A stretch of 64,000 nt of DNA. Origin: Eriocheir sinensis. Lineage: Eukaryota; Arthropoda; Malacostraca; Decapoda; Varunidae. Shown here one piece after another: positions 1 to 11,139 of this stretch (its first letter is position 1; the number at the start of each line of letters is the position of its first letter). Where the stretch lies: positions 8,039,990 to 8,103,989 of the forward strand of contig NC_066544.1 in NCBI RefSeq assembly GCF_024679095.1, read 5' to 3'. Position numbers and translations under genes: made by a program. Under the pieces are notes generated by a model, which ran no database searches, was not told where the DNA came from, and was given only the letters and a program-made list of their open reading frames with translations.

Positions 1-1290
1 TTTGGGCTACGAGTGTTGGTTTTCAGAATCGAGGAGTAGGAAGTGGAGGAAGGGGAAGGAAGGAAGGGGAGGAAGGGGTAGACTGGAATGGGAGATAGGG
101 GAAGGTTGGAAGAGGAGAGGATGGGGAAGGTTGGAAGGGGGGAGGAAGGGGAAGGAAGGAAGGGGAGGAAGGGGTAGAATGGAAGGGAAGGAAGGGGAAA
201 GTTGGAAGGGGAGAAAGGGGAAGGTTGGAAGGGAGGAGGAAGGGGAAGGAAGGAAGAGGAGGAAGGGGTAGATTGGGATAGGAGAAAGGTAAGGTTGAAA
301 GAGGAGAGGAAGGGAAAGGAAGGAAGGGGAAGTAGGGGTAGAATGGAAGAGGAGGAAGGGGAAAGTTGGAAGGGAGGAAGGGGTAGAATGGAAGGGAAGG
401 AAGGGGAAAGTTGGAAGGGGAGAAGAAGGGGAAGGAAGGAAGAGGAGGGAGAGGTAGATTGGAATGGGAGAAAGGGGAAGATTGGAAGAGGAGAGGAAGG
501 AGAATGTTGGAAGGGGAGGAAGGGGAAGGTTGGAAGGGGGGGAGGAAGGGGAAGGCTGAGAAGGCAGGAAGGGGAAGACCATGAAAGGAGAGGAAGAGGA
601 GGGTTGGATGGAAAAGAAGGGGAAAATTGGAAGGGAAGACCATGGAAGGAGAGGAAGGGGAAGGGTGGGAAAGGAGAGGAAGGGGAGATAAACAAACGGA
701 AGGGAGGAAGATATAGTAATGGGATAAAGAGGGGAGGAGAGGGACAGGGAAGAGAAAAAGTAAAGAGGAGGTGAAGTAGGAGGAAGAGGAGGAGGAGATA
801 CGAAGTGAAATGAGGAGAGGAAGGAAAGGGAAAGACAGGGAATGAAGTCAGGAGGGAAGAAAAGGGAAAGGAGAGGAAAGAAGGGAGATATGAGGTGGGA
901 TGGGCAGGGGAAGGAAATAGTGGAGATTGAAGGAGGAGGAGGAGGAGAAGGGGGTTTAGGAACAAGAAGAAGAACAAGAACAAGAAAAAAAGTAGAAGGG
1001 AAAGAACAAGAGAAACAAGAAGAGCAAGGAAAAAACCAAAATAACGAGAAAAAGAAAAAAAAGAAAAGGAAGAAGAGGAAAGACTTGTGGGAAGGAAGGA
1101 AGGAGAAGGAGGAGGAATAGGAAAGTAGAAAAGAAAAAGAGGAGGAGAATGAACAGGAAACATAGAAGAGGAGGAGGAGGAGGAGGAGGAGGAGGAGGAG
1201 GAGGAGGAGGAGAAGGAGGAGGAGAAGGAACAGGAAAAGTAGAAAGGAGAAAGAGAAGAAGAATGAATAGGAGAAGCAGAAAGGAAACAT
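1..1290. repeat. Polypurine (plus strand) minisatellite tract
   Basis: The plus strand is almost purely A and G, built from variants of GGAAGG/GGAAGGGGAAGGTTGG arranged in irregular higher-order units, and ends in a (GGA)n run near 1166-1210. Very long open frames on both strands (up to 427 codons) follow from the lack of T and C and are not genes. Confidence 0.95.
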
Positions 1291-1295
1291 GGAAA

Positions 1296-2010
1296 CATGG
1301 AAACATGGACTAGCAGGCAGCAGAAAGCCTGTTGGCTCATTACTAGGCTGCCTGCGTTCAGTGATTTAATCAATCCGTTTGCCACAGGAGTGGCTTGCAG
1401 GGAAGGATTAAAGCACTTGTGTACCTACTCTTGGGAACGTTCAGTTCACTCCTGTTGCAGCAAAGTGGCGATCAATGCGTTTCTTGAAGGAGTTGATGGT
1501 CTCTGCGCTAACCACTTCTGCAGGAAGGCTGTTCCAGTGGCGAACAACTCTATTCGAGAAATAACTCCTGCCGATGTCGGTATTGCATCGCTTTGCTTGA
1601 ATTGTTTTTCCGTTGTTTCTTGTTCTCAGGTTAGTTTGTAGCGTGAAGAGTTTGGAGTGATCAACGTTGCTGAGCTTGTTCAGGTACTTAAAGACTTGTA
1701 TCATGTCTCCCCGCAGTCGTCTCTTTTCCAACGTGAAGAGGTTGAGTCGCTCGAGTCGTTCTTCATAGGGTTTCGTCCTCAGTGATGGTATCATCTTCGT
1801 GGCGCGGCGCTGTACTCTCTCAAGTAATTCAATGTCTTTCCTGTAATTAGGAGACCAGAATTGCACGGCGTATTCCAGGTGGGGCCTTACCAGCGAATTA
1901 TACAAGGATAACATAACTCCCGGCGTCTTGTATTCGAAGTTCCTCGATATGAACCCAAGCATTGTATTGGCTTTCTTACAGGCGGACTTGCAGTGTTTTG
2001 TGTGTTTCAA
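1296..2010 (-). mobile_element. Jockey-like LINE, 3' end (reverse transcriptase C-terminus)
   Basis: A minus-strand open frame (2010 to 1441, about 189 codons) carries the C-terminal part of a jockey/CR1-group non-LTR retrotransposon protein. Visible landmarks are a YNSLVRPHLEYAVQFWSP block, an ERVQRRATKMIPSL block, an LEKRRLRGDMIQVFK block and a terminal FKKRIDRHF motif. The polymerase core and the endonuclease are missing, so the copy is 5'-truncated, as is usual for LINEs. Non-repetitive sequence from 1440 down to 1296 is probably its 3' untranslated tail. A related copy lies in the opposite orientation at 4120-4950. Confidence 0.85.
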
Positions 2011-2011
2011 G

Positions 2012-2580
2012 GGAGGAGGAGGAGGAGGAGGAGGCGGAAAAGTACAGAGGAGGAGACGAGAGGAAGAAGATGAAGAAGAGGAGGAGGAGGAGGTCTAAGG
2101 CGGGCAGGAAGCAACATCCATAACAAGGACAAACTGTAGGACTTTCACGGTCGCTATTTCTGCCCCGCTGCAAACCCTGGCTGCCTTCAAAATAGATTAC
2201 ACGAAGGGCGGGAAAAACGGTAACGCTCGCTCCATCACAGCCAATAGATTTACCGGGGGAAGGGGGAGAGGGAGGGGAAGGGGGAGAGGGGAGAAGGAGG
2301 AGGAGAGAAGGTAAGGAGAGGAGAGGAAAGGGATTGGAAAAATGTAACTCTCCCTCCATCACAGCCAATGAATTTACAGGGGGAGAGGGAGGGGGAAGGG
2401 GAGAGGGAGGGGGAGAGAGGGGAGGAGGAGGGGAGGGGAAGGGGAGGAGGGGAGAGGTAAAGGAGTGAAAAACTGTAACTCTTACCCCATAACACTCGAT
2501 GGATCTTGGAGTTGAAGGGGAGTGGAAGGGGAATGGAAAAGGGAGGGGAGGGGAGGGAGGAAAGGAAATGGAGAAGTACT
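2012..2580. repeat. Purine-rich tandem repeat with about 125-bp units
   Basis: Purine-rich GGGAGAGGGAGGGG blocks alternate with a conserved stretch containing CTCCATCACAGCCAAT and ATTTAC, seen at about 2230-2255 and 2357-2382, with a diverged third copy near 2470-2510. This gives about three units of roughly 125 bp. Confidence 0.75.
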
Positions 2581-2589
2581 ATACATGCT

Positions 2590-4118
2590 TATTGGGGGGG
2601 GGGGAGTCCTTTTTTGTGATGTTCTTTTTTTCGTTTTTTTTATCTTCTTATTTTCTCTTTTTTGTGTGTATAAAATTAAGTCAAATAGTCAGCAGTCGAG
2701 TTAACATAGTCACCCTTTTTGTAACGTTCTTTTTTTTCTTTTTCTTTTTTCTTTTTTTTTTTAGCTTTTTACTTTATCGTTTTGTGTCATTCTCCTTTTC
2801 TTATCTTCCATGTCCATCATTTTCCTTTCCCCTCTTCCTTCATTCTTCATATCCTTTGTTTCTTTTTCCTTTCCTTCTTTCCCTTTCATCTCCTGTTCTT
2901 CTCCTCCTTTCCCTTCATTGCCCTTTCCTTCTTTCTGTTTCCTTCCCTACTCTCCACATCTCCCTCTCTTCTCTCCCCTTTCCATTCCTTCCATTTCTTT
3001 CATTCCTTTCCCTTTCCTTCTCATTCCTTGCCTTGCCTTACATTCCCTTCCTTTCTCTTTTTTCAGGTTCTTTCCCTTCCCTTTCATTTCATTTCGGTTT
3101 TCTTTCCCTTCATTTCACTTTCCTTTTCTTTCCTTCCCCTTCATCTCCATTCCCCACTTTATTCCCTTTTCCTAACTTCCCTTTCTTTCCCTTCCCTTAC
3201 TTCATCCCCTATTGTTTCCTTTCCTTTCCTTCCTTCCTTTCTTATTTATCCTTTTTCTTTATTTTCCTCGTCTTCCCTTCCCTTTCATTGCCTTTCCTTC
3301 ACTTTCCTTTTTTTTCTTTCCTTCCCTCTACTTTTCGTTCCCTACCGTTCCCTTCCCCTTTCCTTCTTCTCCTCTTTTATCTATTCCCTTCCCATTCATT
3401 CCTCTCCTTTCCCTTCCCTCCGTACCCTGTCGTTCCTTTCCCTTCCTCTCATTTTTATTCCTTTTTCTTTCCCTACCTTTCCCTTCCCTTCCCTTCTCCT
3501 CCTCCCTCGTTTATTCATTTTCCCTATCTTCCCTTAATTTCTCTTCCCTTTCCCTCCTCTCTTGTCTATTCCTTTTCCCTTATTTCCCCTCCTTCCCTTC
3601 CCTTTCTCTCTTGTCTATTTCTTTTCCTTTCCCTTCCCTTCCCTTCCTTTACCTTCCCTTTCTCTCTTTTCTATTCCTTTTCCCTTATTTCCCTTCCTTC
3701 CCTTCCTTTCCCTTCCCTTTCTCTCTTGTCTATTCCTTTTCCTTTCCCTTCCCTTCCCTTCCTTTCCCTTCCCTTTCTCTCTTGTCTATTCCTTTTCCTT
3801 TCCCTTCCCTTCCCTTCCTTTCCCTTTCCTTTCTCTCTTGTGTATTCCTTTTCCTTTATTTCCCTTCCCTTCCCTTCCCCTCCTCTCTTGTTCATTCATT
3901 TTCCCTTCCTTCCCTTCATTTCTCTTCCCTTTCCCTCCTCTCTTGTCTATCCCTTTTCCCTTATTTCCCTTCCCTTCCCTTCCTGTCCCTTCCCCTTCCT
4001 CTCTTGCTTATCCTTTTCCTTTCCCTTCATTCCCTTCCTTTCCCTTCCCTCCCTCTCTTGCTTATTCCTTTTCCTTCCCTTCCCTTCCTTTCCCTTCCCT
4101 TCCCTTCCCTTCCCTTTT
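2590..4118. repeat. Polypyrimidine (plus strand) minisatellite
   Basis: CCCTTCCC/CTTTCC tract in which TCTCTTGTCTATTCCTTTTCC recurs at about 60-bp spacing from 3560 onward. The strand bias is opposite to 1-1290. Frames of 543 and 313 codons are composition artefacts. The same motif resumes at 4955, so the LINE tail between interrupts one array. Confidence 0.95.
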
Positions 4119-4119
4119 A

Positions 4120-4955
4120 TGGTCGGATAGATGGGAGATGCCCTTTAACGTAGACAAGTGCCAGGTCCTTCAAGTTGGAACGAGGAATAAGAAGTTCGAA
4201 TACGAAATGCGCGGCGTTAAACTCAAAAGCGTTCAATGCGTCAAAGACTTGGGGGTCAAAATCGCGTCAAACCTCAAATTCTCACAGCAATGCATCGATG
4301 CAGCAAATAAAGCGAACAGAATGTTGGAATTAAAAGAAACTTTGCATTCAAGAATAAAGATGTAATACTCCCGCTCTACAACAGTTTAGTCAGACCCCAC
4401 TTGGAATATGCGGTACAGTTTTGGTCCCCCCACCATGCAAAGGATATTGCTAAATTAGAAGGTGTTCAGCGTCGGGCAACGAAAATGATCCCTTCCTTGC
4501 GCAAAAATCAAACGACGAAGAAAGCTTTCTATCCTTAACATGTTCTCTCTTGAGAAACGTCGCCTCCGAGGAAAATTGATCGAATGTTTTAAAATACTTA
4601 ATGGTTTCACGAATGTAGACAGATCAACATTGTTTATGATCGATGACAGTCTGCGCACGAGGAACAATGGCGTAAAACTCAGATGTAGACAAGTAAATTC
4701 AGATTGCACCAAATTTTTCTTCACCAACGTTGTAGTGCGAGAATGGAATAAGCTCCCACCATCAGTGGTCCGGTGTAACACGATTGACTCCTTCAAAAAT
4801 AAGCTCGACCGTCACTTCCTTCAACTTAATATCAACTAGAGCAGAAATGCAACGTTTTGGAGTCTTCTGATTAATGTAAAATCACTTAGGTTTAAGGACA
4901 GACCACCAAGTCTGGACCATGGGGTCTGTGTGGTCTGATTTTCTATGTAAATCTA
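4120..4955 (+). mobile_element. Jockey-like LINE 3' end inserted in a pyrimidine tract
   Basis: Reverse-transcriptase thumb and C-terminal sequence in at least two frames: a FNVDKCQVLQVG block with VKDLGVKI (about 4140-4260), then LEKRRLRGKLIECFK (4549-4593) to a terminal KNKLDRHF near 4795-4820. Stops and frame changes around 4360-4520 show it is dead. It ends in a short TCTATGTAAA direct repeat (4940-4962), a plausible LINE tail. The same satellite motif (CTCTTGTYTATTCCTTTTCC) lies on both sides. Confidence 0.85.
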
Positions 4956-5094
4956 TGTAAATCTCTTGTTTATTCCTTTTCCTTTCCCTTCCTTTCCTCC
5001 CTGTCCCTTTCCCTCCTCTCTTGTTTATCTCTTTTCCCTTCCCTTCCTTTCTCTCCCTTTCCCTCCCTTCCCTTCCCTTCCCTTCCCTTCCCGC
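4956..5094. repeat. Polypyrimidine minisatellite, continuation
   Basis: Same CTCTTGTTTATTCCTTTTCC and CCCTTCCCTTCC units as 2590-4118, resumed after the LINE insertion. Confidence 0.9.
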
Positions 5095-5187
5095 CCCCCG
5101 TCAGGCCACGCACGCACCGCCGTCATTCTCAATTCAGACATTATTTTCTTCCTCATTTTTTCCTTCAATAACAAGATATATTCAGCC

Positions 5188-5316
<129 letters not shown>

Positions 5317-5360
5317 AGTTTAATGACACCTACTACAGCCTCGCCGTGATTAAAGTGCGC

Positions 5361-5363
<3 letters not shown>

Positions 5364-5400
<37 letters not shown>
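5364..5400. repeat. (GT)n microsatellite
   Basis: About 18 uninterrupted GT dinucleotides just downstream of the CT run. Confidence 0.98.
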
Positions 5401-5401
<1 letters not shown>

Positions 5402-5519
5402 GCAGTATATACATCACCCTAATTAAAGTTGCCAGGTATACACGGGTCACTTTGTACATCTGTCTAGCTATGGATTCACTATTTCATTATTTTTTTTTGG
5501 GGGGGGGGGTATATGAAAT

Positions 5520-6510
5520 TTGAAGATGGGTAAGACAAGAGGGAGAAAAAAAAATGCTCGTAGACAATGAAGAAAAGGGAAGGAGAGGAAGAAGGAAGAA
5601 AGGAGAAGAAAATGCAAGTAGACAAGAATCGAAGCAGAGAAAGGAAGAGAAAGGAAGGAGAGGAGGAAGGAAGAAAGAGAAGAAAAAATGCACGTAGACA
5701 AGGATCGAGGCAGAGGAAGGAAGAAAGGGGAAGGAGGAAGGAAAAAGGAAGATAGAGAAGAAAAAAAATCCACGTAGACAAGGATCGAGGCAGAGGAAGG
5801 AAGAAAAAGGAAGGAGGAAGGAAGAAAAGGGAAGGAGGAAGGAAGAAAAAGGAGAGGAAGAAGGAAGAAGGAGGAGGAAAAAAATAACGTATACAAGGAT
5901 CGAGGCAGAGAAAGGAAGAAAAATTGAAGGAGGAAGGAAGAAGGAAGGAGGAGGAGGAAAAAAATAACGTAGACAAGGATCGAGGCAGAGAAAGGAAGAA
6001 AAGGGATGGAAAAGAAGAAGGAAGGAAGAAAAAAGGAAGGAAAAGAAGAAGGAAGGAAGAAAAAAGGAAGGAGAGGAAGAAGGAAGGAAGAAAAAAGGAA
6101 GGAAAGGAAGAAGGAAGGAAGAAAAAAGGAAGGAGAGGAAGAAGGAAGGAAGAAAAAAGGAAGGAGAGGAAGAAGGAAGAAAGAGAAAAAAATGCAAGTA
6201 GACAAGGATCGAGGCAGAGGAAGGAAGAAAAAGGAAGGAAAGGAAGAAGGAAGAAAGAGAAAAAATGCAAGTAGACAAGGATCGAGGCAGAGGAAGGAAG
6301 AAAAAAGGAAGGAAAGGAAGAAGGAAGGAAGAAAAAAGGAAGGAGAGGAAGAAGGAAGAAAGAGAAAAAAATGCAAGTAGACAAGGATCGAGGCAGAGGA
6401 TGGAAGAAAAAGGGAAGGAAAGGAAGAAGGAAGGAAGAAAAAAGGAAGGAGAGGAAGAAGGAAGGAAGAAAAACGAAGAAGAGGAAGAAAGAAGACAGAA
6501 GGAAGTCGAA
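5520..6510. repeat. Polypurine minisatellite with GTAGACAAGGATCGAGGCAG core
   Basis: A/G-rich units of GGAAGGAAGAAAAAAGGAAGGAGAGGAAGAAGG are punctuated by a conserved GTAGACAAGGATCGAGGCAG block at about 5615, 5694, 5776, 5889, 5970, 6197, 6270 and 6375 (some copies diverged), giving irregular units of about 70-230 bp. Open frames on both strands are artefacts. Confidence 0.93.
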
Positions 6511-6574
6511 AATTTTGGATTGAATTTTTACTGATTACTTTTTGTTTTTTTTTTGTTTTTACCGTACACAAACA

Positions 6575-7672
6575 CCATCATCATCATCACCATCATCACC
6601 ATCTTTCATTTCAGTCGTGTACCTCAAGACCTGCACACCTTATCACTATCATCATCATCATCACCATCATCATCTTTCATTTCAGCCGTGTACCTCAAGA
6701 CCTGCACACCTTATCACTATCATCATCATCATCACCATCACCATCATCATCTTTCGTTTCAGTTGTGTACCTCAAGACCTGCACACCTTATCACTATCAT
6801 CATCATCATCACCATCATCATCTTTCGTTTCAGTCGTGTACCTCAAGACCTGCACACCTTATCTCACTATCATCATCATCATCACCATCATCATCTTTCG
6901 TTTCAGTTGTGTACCTCAAGACCTGCACACCTTATCTCACTATCATCATCATCATCATCATCTTTCGTTTCAGTCGTGTACCTCAAGACCTACACACCTT
7001 ATCACTATCATCATCATCATCATCATCTTTCGTTTCAGTCGTGTATCTCAAGACCTACACACCTTATCACTATCATCATCATCATTACCATCATCATCTT
7101 TCGTTTCAGTCGTGTACTTCAAGAACTGCACACCTTATCTCGGTAGCATCATCATCATCACCATCATCATCTTTCGTTTCAGTCGTGTATCTCAAGACCT
7201 GCACACCTTATCTCACTATCATCATCACCATCATCATCTTTCGTTTCAGTTGTGTACCTCAAGACCTGCACACCTTATCACTATCATCATCATCATCACC
7301 ATCATCATCTTTCGTTTCAGTCGTGTACCTCAAGACCTGCACACCTTATCTCACTATCATCATCATCATCACCATCATCATCTTTCGTTTCAGTTGTGTA
7401 CCTCAAGACCTGCACACCTTATCTCACTATCATCATCATCATCATCATCTTTCGTTTCAGTCGTGTATCTCAAGACCTGCACACCTTATCTCACTATCAT
7501 CATCATCATCACCATCATCATCTTTCGTTTCAGTCGTGTACCTCAAGACCTACAAACCTTATCTCACTATCATCATCATCATCATCATCATCATCTTTCG
7601 TTTCAGTCGTGTACCTCAAGACCTGCACACCTTATCTCACTATCATCATCATCATCATCATCACCTCAAGTT
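6575..7672. repeat. 15-copy (CAT)n/TTTCAG minisatellite, 65-77-bp units
   Basis: Each unit is a (CAT)n/(CAC) run, then CTTTCRTTTCAG, then a conserved CGTGTACCTCAAGACCTG segment and CACACCTTATC. The conserved segment starts near 6622, 6693, 6770, 6841, 6914, 6981, 7047, 7119, 7190, 7257, 7328, 7401, 7468, 7540 and 7613. Two unit variants (CTTATCACTATC and CTTATCTCACTATC) are interleaved. The array keeps 384- and 321-codon frames open, but these read as His/Ser/Ile runs. Confidence 0.97.
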
Positions 7673-7797
7673 TCTTTTTCCAGTGTCTCGATGTAAGTCT
7701 TCCATTTCCTTATTAGCTTCATCTCACTAAGGGTATCCAAGGAACGGCTCTTTCTTCCTCTTTTCTTTTTTTTAATCCGATATTTTCCAGTCTTGTC

Positions 7798-7830
<33 letters not shown>

Positions 7831-7854
7831 CCACTCCCTCCTTCCATCTCTTTG

Positions 7855-8560
7855 TTCTCTCGTCTATGCCCTGGCTATGTTATCCCATTAGTAATATCTA
7901 GTGAACCGTCTTCCCTTGAGTCTTCTTTTTGTATTGTCAGTTATTTCCTAGACTGTCACTCTTCTTTTTTTCCATCCACTTCCTCCTTCCATCTCCACCG
8001 CCTCTCTTCTGTATCTGTGCCCTAACCATTTCATCCCACTAGTAATATTTGGTAAACTGCCTTCCCTTGGGTCGTTTTCTTTATCAGTTATTTCCTAGAC
8101 TGTCACTTCTTTTTTTTTTCCATCCACCTCCTCCTTCCTTCTCCACCTCCTCTCTTCTGTATCTGTTCCTTGATCATTTCTCTAGTAATATTTGGTGAAC
8201 AGTCTTCCCTTTTGTCTATTTTCTATTATTATTTATTTTCTAGACTGTCACCTTTTTTTTCCTCACAATCCTTCCATCCCCATTTCCTCTCTTCTGTATC
8301 TGTGCCCTAACCATTTCATCCCACTAGTAATATTTGGTGAACTGCCTTCCCTAGACTGTCATTTTTTTTTCCTCCCATTCCTTCCATCCCCATGTCCTAT
8401 CTCCTGTATCTGTGCCCTAACCATTTCATCCCACTAGTAATATTTGGTGAACTGCCTTCCCTAGACTGTCATTTTTTTTTTCTCCCACTCTTTCCATCTC
8501 CATGTCCTATATCCTAAATCTGTGCCCTAACCATTTCATCCCACTAGTCATCCATCCCAC
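7855..8560. repeat. Tandem repeat, units of about 110-150 bp
   Basis: Units share CATTTCATCCCACTAGTAAT, ATTTGGTGAACTGCCTTCCC, a TAGACTGTCA-T(8-10) block and TCCATCTCC...TGTATCTGTGCCC. Copies are visible near 7890, 8040, 8185, 8330, 8440 and 8540, with an outlying piece at 8737-8765. Confidence 0.85.
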
Positions 8561-8561
8561 A

Positions 8562-8690
8562 AGAGTCATACATCACGGCAGCCACTATAAACAAAATCCG
8601 CCTGCACCACTACCGGGCTGGGTCGTCCAAGTGGGCCCTCAAACCAGAGTACCGGCGCTAACTGCAGCACGTAAAAAAAAAATAATAATA
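8562..8690 (+). mobile_element. SINE 3' fragment
   Basis: Resembles the 3' half of the tRNA-derived SINE at 13,225-13,570: an ACTATAAA...CGCCTGC segment, a GGGCTGGGTCG...CC segment, CCGGCGCTA and an A-rich tail (AAAAAATAATAATAAAAG). The tRNA-like head is absent. Confidence 0.6.
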
Positions 8691-8793
8691 AAAGTAATAA
8701 AGTAGAAAGTAAAAGTAATAGTAAAAAGTAATGAAAGAGTAATATTTGGTGAACTGCCTTCGCTTGGATCTTTTTATATTCAATTATTTCTTA

Positions 8794-9047
8794 AGGGGCT
8801 ATTACACCGGGCAAATTTTCCGTGGATCTTCAGTCAAACCACGATTTCTGCTAGCGTGGTTCTCATTTGTTTTTGTTATTGCTGATGATGATGATGGTGA
8901 GTAATACCGTCGTCCTTCGGTGAAATTTACCGTAGCCTTGGAAGATCGTGGACTCGTCAGAAAACCACGGAAATATAAGAACCACGCCAGCGGAAATCGT
9001 GGTTTGACTGAAGATCCACGGAAAATTTCCCCCGTGTAATAATCCCT
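8794..9047. mobile_element. Harbinger-like MITE, copy 1 (254 bp)
   Basis: Terminal inverted repeats begin AGGGGCTATTACACCGGGCA on the left and run back from the right end (AATTTCCCCCGTGTAATAATCCCT). Similarity extends at least 70 bp inward (GATCTTCAGTCAAACCACGA and its complement). Both ends are flanked by TTA (8791-8793, 9048-9050). A 3-bp TTA/TAA duplication is typical of PIF/Harbinger elements. No coding capacity. Confidence 0.8.
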
Positions 9048-9395
9048 TTAGTCTGTTACTTTTTTTTTTTTCCCTCTGTTGCCCTCTCTCCTCCATCTGT
9101 GCAGCGTGCCAGATTGTCGTACTCAGCCGCTTATATTTCCCGACGTCCTACCCCAAAACTGTCTTCTGGGCTCCAATAACGAAACTCATTTATCGTTATC
9201 GTTAAGAGAGTTAGAGCCTGATGTTTCTTGGCAATAGTTAAGCGTCAGAAACCGATAAATACTATGCTCTGAGTACGATGATCTGGCAACGGTGCATCTG
9301 TGTCCTGACCGCTTCATCCCAATAGTAGTAACAGGAAAACGGCCTTCCCTTTGATTTCTTTTATACTCAATTAATTCTTAGTCTGTTACTCTTAA

Positions 9396-9639
9396 CCCTT
9401 TGACTGCGAATTTCCTACCAGAAGACCTCACCAAGTTACAGGAACGGAACAAAAAGTGGCTGCTACAATTCAATGAAGAAAAAATGTAAAGTCCTGCACC
9501 TTGTGAGGGGATATCCAGTATACCACTACCACATGGGAAACACTCCACTATCCACCACAGAGGCAGAGAAAGACCTGGGACTGTATGTGTTACCAGGCTA
9601 CCAGAGAAGGCGAAATCCGTGCCAATCGCAGCGGAAGGG
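9396..9639. mobile_element. TTAA-flanked MITE-like element carrying a LINE scrap
   Basis: Ends CCCTTTGACTGCGA...AATCGCAGCGGAAGGG are imperfect inverted repeats flanked by TTAA (9392-9395, 9640-9643), the target duplication of piggyBac-type elements. The interior (about 9420-9595, plus strand) encodes a fragment of a jockey-like LINE thumb domain: KWLLQFNEEK, CKVLHL and EKDLGLYV are readable, with a frame break at about 9480. Confidence 0.6.
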
Positions 9640-9642
9640 TTA

Positions 9643-9894
9643 AGGGGCTATTGCACTGGGCAAATTTTCCGTGGATCTTCAGTCAAACCATGATTTCCGC
9701 TGGCGTGGTTCTCCTTTTTCCGCGGTTTTCTGACGAGTCCACGATCTTCCAAGGCTACGGTAGATTTCACCAAAGGACGGTATTACTCACCATCATCAGC
9801 AGCAGCAATAACAAGAAACAAATGAAAACCACGCCAGCGGAAATCGTGGTTTGACTGAAGATCCACGGAAAATTTGCCCAGTGTAATAGCCCCT
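9643..9894. mobile_element. Harbinger-like MITE, copy 2 (252 bp)
   Basis: Same family as 8794-9047. The ends AGGGGCTATTGCACTGGGCA and TGCCCAGTGTAATAGCCCCT are near-perfect inverted repeats flanked by TTA (9640-9642 and 9895-9897). It abuts the TTAA element, sharing the junction TTAAGGGG. Confidence 0.85.
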
Positions 9895-10067
9895 TTATTT
9901 TCTTCTCCCCTCTGCTGCCCTCTCTCCTACATCTACGTCCTGAGCAGTGCCGATTATTCACTTCAGTTGCCTTTACTATCGCCTCATTTTTCAAGCGTCG
10001 CATTTTCAGTCTTCATCAACAAGAATGTGGCTGACTTGTTTTGTCTTGTTTTTACCCGTTGTTCTTT

Positions 10068-10605
10068 TTTAAGGCGTGATTGGTTCCTTTCCCTTCTTGG
10101 TTTTGTCTTCCTTACCTGTCTTCGTCTTGTCTTCCTTTTGTCTTTCTCTTATCTGTCTTTTATGGCTTTCTAATCTGTCTTCATTTTTCTTCCTTATCTG
10201 CCTTTTGTTTTGTTTTTCCCTTATTTGTTTTATTTTTGTCTTCCTTATTTGTCTTCGTTTTGTCTTCCTCTTATCTGTCTTCTATGGCTTTCTAATCTGT
10301 CTTCGTTTTTCCTCCTTATTTGCCTTTTTTTTCCCTTATTTGTTTTATTATTGTCTTCCTTATTTGTCTTCCTTTTGTCTTCCTCTTATCTGTCTTTTAT
10401 GACTTTCTAATCTGTCTTCATTTTTCCTCTTATCTGCCTTTGTTTTTGTCTCCCTTATTTGTTCTATTTTTGTCTTCCTTGTTTGTCTTCGTCTTGTCTT
10501 TCTCTTATCTGTCTTTTCTGGCTTTCTAATCTGTCTTCATTTTTCCTCGTTGTCTGTCTTTGTTTTTGTCTCCCTTATTTGTTTTATTTTTGTCTTCCTT
10601 ATTTT
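10068..10605. repeat. T-rich minisatellite (TGTCTTCSTTTTGTCTTCCTC)
   Basis: Units of about 120 bp repeat TTATCTGTCTTYTATGGCTTTCTAATCTGTCTTC and CCCTTATTTGTTTTATTTTTGTC about four times. Plus-strand frames give Phe/Leu/Ser/Cys-rich peptides that look like membrane proteins but follow from composition. Confidence 0.9.
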
Positions 10606-10837
10606 TACATCACTTTCTTACGACTAAGTTTCTAATACGTCGACTTCACTGTGAAAATGCAACACTAATAACTAACTAAATCCGCCCCGAAAGTGGAATT
10701 GAAAAGCCAATCTATCCACATAACTTAATAAATACTACAATCCGACGTTAAAAATATCTGGCGTTAGTAACAGTGTTAGTATTGGTAACGGAATTAGTAT
10801 TATCCTCCTCAGTGTTTGGGAGAGAAGGAATAAATAG

Positions 10838-10852
10838 ATGATGATGATGATG

Positions 10853-10920
<68 letters not shown>
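10838..10920. repeat. (GAT)n followed by (GA)n
   Basis: About 7 ATG/GAT triplets run directly into about 31 GA dinucleotides. Confidence 0.97.
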
Positions 10921-10924
<4 letters not shown>

Positions 10925-11139
10925 TAGAATAAAAAAGAAAGATGGCGTATATAATTATGTCCTTCACTTTCGCCTAATTTCCACTTCTATGCATTAGTTT
11001 AATCTAGTTTCCGAAGACTGTTTACGGCACTTTTGTTTTTTGTTATGTTTTGTTTCACTTTTGTTTTAATTGCAACTTTTTTTCGAATTTTTTGTGTTTT
11101 TTTTTCTTTCCTTAATTTCGAGATCATCTTCCTTAACCT

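Noticed and set aside
7..1290. 427-codon reverse open frame (and forward frames of 190 and 92 codons)
   Set aside because: A purine-only strand has almost no stop codons in the complementary frames; the peptide is Phe/Leu/Ser/Pro low complexity with no domain or splice signals.
2499..4153. 543- and 313-codon forward frames rich in Phe/Leu/Ser/Pro
   Set aside because: They run through a CCCTTCC satellite; multiple frames are open at once and no conserved motif is present.
5468..6571. 367-codon reverse frame with repeated SASILVYLHFF
   Set aside because: The repeated peptide is the translated minisatellite core (GTAGACAAGGATCGAGG complement), not a protein family.
6575..7672. CRISPR array
   Set aside because: Units are contiguous, the between-unit sequence is a CAT microsatellite rather than unique spacers, and the DNA is eukaryotic.
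6542..7730. 384- and 321-codon forward frames with CTSRPAHLI repeats
   Set aside because: Three overlapping frames are open through a CAT-based minisatellite; poly-His/Ile/Ser products are artefacts.
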